This document shows positions 57,583-64,000 of a stretch of 64,000 nucleotides of DNA, piece by piece; position 1 is the stretch's first letter, and every line of letters begins with the position of its first letter. This DNA is from DASVTR01 sp033855775. GTDB lineage: Bacteria; Acidobacteriota; Blastocatellia; Pyrinomonadales; Pyrinomonadaceae. The stretch spans positions 1 to 64,000 of the forward strand of contig JAWVFT010000037.1 in assembly GCA_033855775.1 (NCBI GenBank), read 5' to 3'. A program made the position numbers and the translations under genes. The notes below the pieces were generated by a model that was given only the letters and a program-made list of their open reading frames with translations, searched no databases and was not told where the DNA came from.

Positions 57583-59001
57583 TCAAGGGATTCTCTTCAG
57601 TGCGCGACCGACGAAGTATAGATACTCGATTTTGCCTTCGGGGCCGGGCAGCAGGAGCATGTCCTTGAAGAGCGCGGACTCGGCGGTCGTCTCTTCTTCC
57701 TTCTCGTCAATTGCGAGCAAGCGTTCGCCCGTCTTCTTCAGCGCAATCTCATCCTCGCCCACCTTCAAATAGAGTTTCTCTTCTTTCTTGAAAATCTGAA
57801 ATTTGAACGTGCCGTTTTGATAAGTTCCGGCGTAGGCGTTCATCTCCGCAGCGCTCAGCGGCAAAGCCGTTTCACGCTTCTCTGCTGTGGCGGCTCGCAA
57901 AGGGAGCATCAACTCCATCGCTTTGTCTGTCGTCTTGCTGAGCAGGGCGAGGGTCGAATTGGCGAGGATGATGACGGCGAAGCGATGTTCGGGCGCCATT
58001 CTGAGCAGCGCGCCGAAGCCGGTCGTGCCGCCGCGATGTTCGACGAGACGCACGCCTCTGTAAGTTCCGACTCTCATGCCGTAGCCTTGCCGCCAATCGC
58101 CTGCCGCGTTGTGCGGGTCGGCATAAGCGGTCGTGAGTTTGGCGATGACCGCGGGCGAGAGAATTTGCTTGCCATCCAACTTTCCGCCGTTCATGAAGGC
58201 GATGGCAAAGCGCGAGAGGTCCGCGACGTTGCTGAGCATTCCGCCCGCCGGCACGTTCTCCGCTTCATCTGGAAAGGGACGAACAATCGTCGCCCTTTTA
58301 TCTTCGCCGAAATCGTGGCCCATCGAGAGCGGATACGTCATCGCTTCGTTGACGCGAAAGGTCGTGCGGTTCATGCCGAGCGGATTCAAAACGAGGTCGC
58401 TCATCATCGCGGCGTAAGGCTTGCGGCCCGCTTCCTGAAGCGTTAGCCCCGCGAGCACGAGGCCCGGATTCGAGTAAGAATAAAGATTGCCGGGATGGTC
58501 GTAAAAGATTTGCTCGTCTTTCCAGCCGCGCGCCAGAGCGGCCAGATTGGGTTCGGCTGCGGGGCCGCGCCGGACTTCGGCGACGATGCCCGCGGTGTGA
58601 GTCAGCAGTTGATGAAGCGTCACCTGCGAGAGTCGCGTGGTTAAGCCTGAGACGTACGAGCCGATGGGCGCGTCGAGCTTGAGCTTTCCCTGCTCGGCCA
58701 TCGTCACGAGCGCGGTGGCCGTGAACATCTTCGTCACCGAAGCGATGCGGAACAGCATCTCCGTCGTGACTGGAGCATTCGTCTCGATGTTGGCGACGCC
58801 GAAGCCTTTGGCGTAGATGATGCGGTCGCCGCTGACGATGGCTATCGCCGCCCCCGGCGTGCGCGTCTCCTTCAATTCCGCGAGCAACACTTTTTCCAAC
58901 TCGCCGAAGTCAATCTCCTGCTTCTGAGCAAACACACTTGCCCGCGCCGTTATCAGCAGCGTGAGCGACAGCAACATCAATGAACAACGTTTAAGCGACA
59001 T
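57583..59001 (-). CDS. Secreted class C beta-lactamase-like serine hydrolase
   Basis: 472 residues with a signal peptide (LMLLSLTLLITARASVFAQ). Catalytic motifs are IASVTKMFTA (SxxK), YSYSNPGLV (YxN) and EHRGGTTGFGA (third motif). A C-terminal lipocalin-like domain follows (AYAGTYQNGTFKFQI). Such proteins are D-Ala carboxypeptidases, esterases or peptidases more often than true beta-lactamases. It lies 39 bases after a related gene, so the two probably form an operon and arose by duplication or co-selection. Confidence 0.92.
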   Translation of the reverse strand: MSLKRCSLMLLSLTLLITARASVFAQKQEIDFGELEKVLLAELKETRTPGAAIAIVSGDRIIYAKGFGVANIETNAPVTTEMLFRIASVTKMFTATALVTMAEQGKLKLDAPIGSYVSGLTTRLSQVTLHQLLTHTAGIVAEVRRGPAAEPNLAALARGWKDEQIFYDHPGNLYSYSNPGLVLAGLTLQEAGRKPYAAMMSDLVLNPLGMNRTTFRVNEAMTYPLSMGHDFGEDKRATIVRPFPDEAENVPAGGMLSNVADLSRFAIAFMNGGKLDGKQILSPAVIAKLTTAYADPHNAAGDWRQGYGMRVGTYRGVRLVEHRGGTTGFGALLRMAPEHRFAVIILANSTLALLSKTTDKAMELMLPLRAATAEKRETALPLSAAEMNAYAGTYQNGTFKFQIFKKEEKLYLKVGEDEIALKKTGERLLAIDEKEEETTAESALFKDMLLLPGPEGKIEYLYFVGRALKRIP

Positions 59002-59040
59002 CTCTATTCCTTCTCAGCAAAGCGCGGATGAAAGTTCGAC

Positions 59041-60600
59041 TCACTGCGCGCGGCGGAACTCCAACTCCTTGAAGTCGAAGTCCGGGTTCGGCACGTCAAT
59101 CTTCATCTCTTCAGCTTTCCCCTGCGCGTTCAAATTAAAAGTGATGAAGCCTTTCGGGAATGGATAGCTCACGGTGTCGCGCCACTTGACGCGAAAGGTG
59201 TTGTACTGCCAGTGCTCAAGGTCGCCGACGAAGTTTGGCGACGGGATGAGACGAATGACCAGACGATTATTTTCGAGCGACACTTTCGCGTCGCCGTACA
59301 TCTCGCCCGTATAGGTTCCAGCATACTGCGCGAGCGCGAGCGACGGGCTGGTGTTCTTCGCGCGCTCGTCTTCCAATTTCTTCTCCTCGGCTTCGCCAGC
59401 GGCCTTTCCTTGCGCGGCGCGTGTCAGCAGTTCCCCGCTCCAATCGCGCGGCTGCGCGCCGACAAAGGTGTCAAGAATTTTGTTGACCATAATCGAAGGG
59501 ACAGAGGTTTCACTGTTGCTGAGGACGACGACGCCCAGATTTTCCTCGGGCATCAAGGCGACTTGCGAAATCATGCCGTCGAGGCCGCCGCTGTGCGAAG
59601 CGACCTTGCGCCCGTGATAGTCGCTCAGGAACCAGCCGAGGCCGTAGGTGTTGAAGTGGCGCGTCGGGTTAAACTTTTCGCCGCCCTCGCTGATGGGAAC
59701 GATGGTCTGCGGCGACCACATCTCTCTGGCGACCGACGGGCTGAAAAACTGCTTGCCCTCATACTTGCCGCGACCGAGTTGGAGCCGAAGCCACTGAGCC
59801 ATCTCCGCGACGTTTGAATTGAGGCCGGCGGCGGGGCCAACGCCGTCAACGTTGCTATAGCGCACGACGCGCAGATGGCCGTACAACTCGTTATGCGGAC
59901 TCGCCACGTTGTCCGTGCTCTTGAAAGCCTTGATGCTGGTCGTCGTCGCCGTCATGCCGAGTGGAAGCAGAAAGCGCTCTTTGATGTAGTCGTCCCAGCT
60001 CTTGCCTGTGACGGCGGCGACGATTTGCCCCGCGGCGAGGAACATGATGTTCTGGTAGCCGTACTTGCTGCGAAAGCTCGAACTCGGTTTGAGAAAACGT
60101 ATGCGGCGCAGTATCTCGTCGCGGTTGTAGGTCGTGTCGTACCACAGCAAATCGCCGCCGAAGGTCGCCAGCCCGCTGCGATGACTGATGAGGTCGCGGA
60201 CGGTCAACTCGCGCGTCACGTACGGGTCGTAGAGTTGAAAGCCGGGGAGATACTTCGTCGCCGGGTCGTCCCATTTAATCTTGCCTTCGTCAACCAGCGT
60301 CGCCAGCGCGGCGGCAGTAAAGGCTTTCGTATTCGAGGCGATGGCAAAGAGCGTGCGCTCGTCAACGGGCGTCGTCTTGCCAAGCTCTCGCACGCCGTAG
60401 CCCTTGGCAAAGATAACCACGTCGTCCTTCACAATCGCTATCGCGAAACCCGGCACGCGCCAGTCTTTCAAAGCCTTGCTCGCGTACTCGTCAATCGACT
60501 TGAGACGCGCGGCGGTCGTCTCCGTCTGCGCCAGCGACGAGATCGGAGCGACGAAGAGAAGCAGGAACAATAGTTGAAAATGAAGCGAACGACGAAGCAT
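59041..60600 (-). CDS. Secreted class C beta-lactamase-like serine hydrolase, second gene
   Basis: About 519 residues from ATG 60600, beginning with a signal peptide (LLFLLLFVAPISSLAQ). Catalytic motifs: IASNTKAFTA (SxxK), YGYQNIMFL (YxN) and SHSGGLDGM (third motif). The C-terminal domain (LAQYAGTYTGEMYGDAKVSL) matches the lipocalin-like tail of its neighbour. Overall similarity to the adjacent gene is low outside motifs, so this is not a recent duplication. The substrate is unknown. The PNPOx-like gene ends 25 bases upstream, suggesting one transcription unit. Confidence 0.92.
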   Translation of the reverse strand: MLRRSLHFQLLFLLLFVAPISSLAQTETTAARLKSIDEYASKALKDWRVPGFAIAIVKDDVVIFAKGYGVRELGKTTPVDERTLFAIASNTKAFTAAALATLVDEGKIKWDDPATKYLPGFQLYDPYVTRELTVRDLISHRSGLATFGGDLLWYDTTYNRDEILRRIRFLKPSSSFRSKYGYQNIMFLAAGQIVAAVTGKSWDDYIKERFLLPLGMTATTTSIKAFKSTDNVASPHNELYGHLRVVRYSNVDGVGPAAGLNSNVAEMAQWLRLQLGRGKYEGKQFFSPSVAREMWSPQTIVPISEGGEKFNPTRHFNTYGLGWFLSDYHGRKVASHSGGLDGMISQVALMPEENLGVVVLSNSETSVPSIMVNKILDTFVGAQPRDWSGELLTRAAQGKAAGEAEEKKLEDERAKNTSPSLALAQYAGTYTGEMYGDAKVSLENNRLVIRLIPSPNFVGDLEHWQYNTFRVKWRDTVSYPFPKGFITFNLNAQGKAEEMKIDVPNPDFDFKELEFRRAQ

Positions 60601-60625
60601 CTTGAGCTTACCTTTCATCCTGAAA

Positions 60626-61108
60626 TTATTTGCTTTTGACGATAAACGATTGGTCGCGCACGACCACACTCAACGGCTCGAAGCGAAGGAAGACGTAATC
60701 CGTGTCGCCCAGAATTTTGACGAAGCGCTCATCCCATTCCTCAAGGCTCGCGCCCAGATAGCGGCTCAGCAAACGGCGCAAGCGCTCCGCGTCGTGTGGC
60801 CGCAGTTCGGCCCGCCCGCGAAAGCCCGCGTGCTGCACGAGGCCGCTCTTGTGATTAAAATCAACGATGCCGAGAGCACAACGCGGCTCGCGCTCGATGC
60901 GCGCGGGGAAAGAGTCCGTCTTGTAGTTGCCGATAATCCAGATGGCTTCGTCTTCCCACAAAAACCAGACGGGCGATTCGCGCGGCCCAAACTCCGAGCC
61001 GGTCGCCAGATGAGCAAAGAGCGGGCGCGCAAGAATCTCTTCGAGCAGGCGGCGCGATTCGTCTTCCGGCAAATCAAAATGGCTGCCCGTCTCTCGCTTA
61101 ATCTTCAT
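60626..61108 (-). CDS. PNPOx-like flavin-binding split-barrel protein
   Basis: 160 residues. The split-barrel pattern is seen in FAHLATGSEFGPRESPVWFLW, AIWIIGNYKTDSFPARIERE, RCALGIVDFNHKSG and GFRGRAELRPHDAERLRRL. These proteins bind FMN, F420 or haem and reduce small molecules; the exact cofactor cannot be told. The start is ATG 61108. It is first in the minus-strand unit leading into the two serine hydrolases, and divergent from the large secreted protein. Confidence 0.85.
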   Translation of the reverse strand: MKIKRETGSHFDLPEDESRRLLEEILARPLFAHLATGSEFGPRESPVWFLWEDEAIWIIGNYKTDSFPARIEREPRCALGIVDFNHKSGLVQHAGFRGRAELRPHDAERLRRLLSRYLGASLEEWDERFVKILGDTDYVFLRFEPLSVVVRDQSFIVKSK

Positions 61109-61558
61109 GCTGCCGTTTATCTCTCAACACGCAATCGCTTATCGCGCAAGATGTATTTTTCAAGCCCGACGCGAGACTGTCAGGCGAGCGTCGGGAAACT
61201 TCAGGCCGTTTCGAGACTAGGCTGACAGATGCGCTGCGGTTAGTCAAAGCGTTAATTCAGGCAACACTTTTGTCAACAAAACAACTCGAAAATTCAACAG
61301 TTATCAGCTATGATGCTTTCACCCCGCTACGTAGGCTCCAGGCTAATTTGTGGTTATACATTGACCCGAACGATTAGCCAAAGGGCTTCCAATTAAATTT
61401 TCCGAGGCGCGGACTGCTCCGCTTCCGGTCTTTTCAGTTGCCCGGCTACGCTGAAAATGACGACGCGCGAGCTTGCCGCCAGTCGCCTTGCTTTTCAATT
61501 TACGACCCCCAATGCGTTGTTGATTTCGCTTGCCCAGTGAACATAAGGAGTCTCTGCC
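61109..61558. other. Non-coding divergent spacer of 450 bases
   Basis: This separates the PNPOx-like gene (minus) from the large secreted protein (plus). It is less GC-rich than the genes. TATGAT at 61309-61314 is a possible -10 but has no good -35. I see no tRNA or convincing small gene. The AAGGAG at the right edge is the ribosome binding site of the next gene. Confidence 0.5.
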
Positions 61559-64000
61559 ATGCCCCGACCTTCCAATGCCGCTTCAGGAAATCGCCGGCTC
61601 ACTCTATTTCCAAACGCGTCGAAAAGCAGGCTGCTCTTGCTCTCGGTCGGGCTGGCCCTGGCCTTCGTCTGCGGGCTGGTCGTAGTCCGCTCGGCTGACC
61701 TCTCCGCCCCGGTCATACTGCCGGGAGACTTAAGCATCACGCCCGCTCCCGGCATGCAATTCAACCCGCGTGTGGCGCGCGGCGGCGACAAATATCTGGC
61801 GGTCTGGACGGATAGCCGAACCGTCGTCAACGGACTTAATCCGGGCATTGGCTCGCCAAGCTCCAACCCCGGCAGCGGCTCGCTCGATGATATTTACGCG
61901 GCCCGCTTAGACGCAAGCGGCAATGTGCTGGACACGCTGCCCATCATCGTTTCCGGGGCTCAGCATAATCAGGAACAGCCGAAGGTCGGATGGAACGGCC
62001 AGAACTGGCTGGTCGCATGGCAATCGCAGGCGCAGAGCAATCCCAACTATACGGAGATTCGCGCGGCTCGCGTCTCGCCCGACGGGACTGTGTTAGACGC
62101 CGTTCCGCTCGTCATCACTTCGCCTTTCTCCGGCAACGCGGTCGCTCCGGCAACTATCATCAGCGACGGCGTGAACTGGATAGTGATGTGGGAAACCTTT
62201 AGAGCGGGCGCCGTCGAGCGCTCCGTCTTCGTCGCGCGTGTCTCGCCCGCGGGTGTCGTGCTCGACCCCGAAGGCAAGGAAGCCTACAGGCATACGAGCC
62301 AGTACTTGGACGGCCCCGACATCGCGTTCGGCGGCGACGGCTTCCTGCTGACCTTCGTCGATATTGGCGCCGGGCCGAATTTCGAGAACGTTTTGAAGGG
62401 CGTCAGGCTCAATCTCAATCTTGACCAGAACGGCGCTCCGTTTAATATCAGCGACGGCTCTGCGGTCGGCTCGTCAAACTCGAAGGTCGCCTTCAACGGC
62501 CAGCATTACATGGTCGTCTGGGCCAGAGGCTTTGCGCAGACGACAAACAACGCTTTAGTCGGCAGCAGAATCTCGACGGGCGGGCAGTTGTTAGACCAAA
62601 GCCCGGTTCAGTTTGTCGCTAACATGAACGACTACGCGCCGCAGATTGATGTGTGCGGCGATAGCAGTTTGTGGTTCGCTTCCTACGAGAGCGCGTCCGG
62701 CTCTTCGCGTGAAGTGCGCGTGGCTCGCGCGACAAGCGACGGAGCGCCGCTCGACGCGAACGGGATTTTCGTTCGCGCCGGAGACAGAGCCGCCATCACG
62801 AACGGCGTCAACGGCGGCGCGCAGGTCGTCCTACATACTCCGACCTTTGACCCTTCATACAGCATCTCGCATGTCGAAGGCGCGAACGTTTCCAGCAGCG
62901 GGACAGTCGGCGCGGCCTCGACGCTGAGCCTCGGCGTGCCGCGACAGACGAGGCCGCGCATCGCGCAGGGCAGCAACGGATACATGACTGTCTTTCGCAG
63001 CGAGTCGGCCAACGACTCGCGCATTCTGGCGCAGCGTTTGGACGCGAACGCCAACCCGATTGACGCGGAACCGCTTGTCATCGCCAGCGGCTCGCCGACC
63101 AACATCAATCCGTCCGTCGCCTTCAACGGCGCGGTCTATCTGGTCGTGTGGGAGAGCAGCGCAACGGGCAGCCGTCAAACGCTCGGTCGGCGCGTGACGC
63201 CGGAAGGCGTGCCATTGGACGCCGCGCCGTTTGTGATTATGACCGGCGAGCAGCCGGACGTGGCCGCGCTCGGAGACGCGTTCCTCGTCGCCAACATTCT
63301 TCCGGTCGGCAATCAAAAACGTTACGTGCAGAGCGTGACGGTCAGCGGCCTTGGCGTCGTCGGCAGCGCGCCGACGCGTCTTGATTTCAGCTTCAACTTC
63401 GTGCCGCGCGTCGCGGCTTTCGGAGCGCGCTGGCTCGTCGTCTGGGAACATCATTCCAATCACGACGATTCGCCCGGCATCACTTACGGAGCCTTTGTCG
63501 AACAGAACGGCTCGTCGCTCGGCGCGTTTCAAGCGGGTGGCATAGGCGTCACGCCGCATCTGGCCGTCGCGGGCAACTCGGCTCTCATCGTCTGGTCAAA
63601 CGGCGACATCTACGCGCGGCGCATCAACGCCGACGGCACGTTTCCAGACCCTTCCGCCGGTTACGCCGTCACGACCGCGCCCAACACGCAGGCGCTTCCG
63701 GCTGTCGCATGGGACGGGGCGCAGTATGTCGTTGATTGGGTAGACCATCGCAACGAGACTTATCCAACTCAACCGCGCGGCGACATCTACGGGGCGCGCG
63801 TCAGCATCACCAACATCCCGCTCGAAGAGTTTCCGATAGCCAATTCGCAACTGCCGGAAGCGACGCCGTTCGTCATCGCTTCAAACGGCCTGACCATCTT
63901 CGCTTACGCGAAGTTTTACGACACGGCTCCTTACAAATCGCATCGCATCACGCTGCAAACGGCGCGCTTCGCCCCGCCCGATTTAGGCACGATTCCCGCC
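61559..64000 (+). CDS. Large secreted repeat protein (3' end outside window)
   Basis: The frame is open from ATG 61559 to the window end, 814 codons so far. AAGGAG lies 8 bases upstream of the ATG. A signal peptide is present (LLLLSVGLALAFVCGLVVV). The mature protein repeats a module of roughly 70-90 residues: a YLAVWTDSR-like strand, DIYAARLDASGNVLD, then a Q-x-x-P-x-V or similar turn and a WLVAW-type strand. The pattern (W-x-D, D-I-Y-A/G-A-R, G-x-V-L-D) returns near the end as DIYARRINADGT and DIYGARVS. A beta-propeller or beta-solenoid at the surface is likely. No known family named with confidence. Confidence 0.85.
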   Translation, partial: MPRPSNAASGNRRLTLFPNASKSRLLLLSVGLALAFVCGLVVVRSADLSAPVILPGDLSITPAPGMQFNPRVARGGDKYLAVWTDSRTVVNGLNPGIGSPSSNPGSGSLDDIYAARLDASGNVLDTLPIIVSGAQHNQEQPKVGWNGQNWLVAWQSQAQSNPNYTEIRAARVSPDGTVLDAVPLVITSPFSGNAVAPATIISDGVNWIVMWETFRAGAVERSVFVARVSPAGVVLDPEGKEAYRHTSQYLDGPDIAFGGDGFLLTFVDIGAGPNFENVLKGVRLNLNLDQNGAPFNISDGSAVGSSNSKVAFNGQHYMVVWARGFAQTTNNALVGSRISTGGQLLDQSPVQFVANMNDYAPQIDVCGDSSLWFASYESASGSSREVRVARATSDGAPLDANGIFVRAGDRAAITNGVNGGAQVVLHTPTFDPSYSISHVEGANVSSSGTVGAASTLSLGVPRQTRPRIAQGSNGYMTVFRSESANDSRILAQRLDANANPIDAEPLVIASGSPTNINPSVAFNGAVYLVVWESSATGSRQTLGRRVTPEGVPLDAAPFVIMTGEQPDVAALGDAFLVANILPVGNQKRYVQSVTVSGLGVVGSAPTRLDFSFNFVPRVAAFGARWLVVWEHHSNHDDSPGITYGAFVEQNGSSLGAFQAGGIGVTPHLAVAGNSALIVWSNGDIYARRINADGTFPDPSAGYAVTTAPNTQALPAVAWDGAQYVVDWVDHRNETYPTQPRGDIYGARVSITNIPLEEFPIANSQLPEATPFVIASNGLTIFAYAKFYDTAPYKSHRITLQTARFAPPDLGTIPA

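Noticed and set aside
57583..60600. Calling the two serine hydrolases antibiotic resistance beta-lactamases
   Set aside because: Both have class C-like motifs but also lipocalin-like C-terminal domains and lengths typical of esterase/peptidase members; nothing supports beta-lactam hydrolysis.

Overview
The window is a gene-dense, GC-rich chromosomal segment. I infer an acidobacterium, most likely class Blastocatellia. The evidence is two secreted VWFA-related proteins of the type typical of Acidobacteria, a DUF6677-like membrane protein, an Lpt permease indicating an outer membrane, and Gram-negative-style wall genes. The assignment rests on family content, not on a marker gene. I see no rRNA, tRNA, CRISPR array, transposase or phage gene; this is ordinary chromosome.

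Layout. 1-8.6 kb (minus strand): a fused LptF-LptG permease that runs off the left edge, recO, a 56-residue membrane protein, a DUF6677-like protein and a VWFA protein, then FmdE, NamZ, an SDR reductase and a C26 amidohydrolase. 8.7-15.1 kb (plus): hslV-hslU, a fibronectin-type lipoprotein, an FAH-family enzyme, a DUF402 protein and a carboxyltransferase. 15.2-22.4 kb: a receiver protein and a CtpA-like protein lacking its catalytic dyad (minus), then ruvX-mltG, three secreted or membrane unknowns and a second VWFA protein (plus). 22.4-42 kb: a long minus-strand run with ddl, arginase, AIM24-like, LOG-like, asnS, an AmgK-like kinase with a sugar nucleotidyltransferase, an LVIVD/FG-GAP secreted protein, a HARE-HTH protein, a polyprenyl synthase, yajQ, tatD, metG, an M28 peptidase, folE, larC and a sirtuin. 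42-48.4 kb: argS, DAHP synthase, a Dps-like protein, a degenerate receiver, an EEP hydrolase and a TrmH methyltransferase.

48.7-57.4 kb is the most coherent unit: FHA protein, penicillin-binding protein, SEDS glycosyltransferase, PP2C phosphatase, Ser/Thr kinase with an outside SH3b domain, and a second FHA protein, ending at a clear terminator. It has the logic of the actinobacterial fhaA-pstP-rodA-pbpA-pknB locus: wall synthesis under reversible Ser/Thr phosphorylation. Two class C serine hydrolases, a PNPOx-like protein and the start of a large secreted repeat protein follow.

Two themes recur. First, wall metabolism: NamZ, the AmgK-like kinase and nucleotidyltransferase, MltG, Ddl, PBP/SEDS. 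Second, many spacers consist almost entirely of inverted repeats, several built from tandem 7-base units. They lie against stop codons and just before start codons, and in three cases they encode the last residues of the neighbouring protein.
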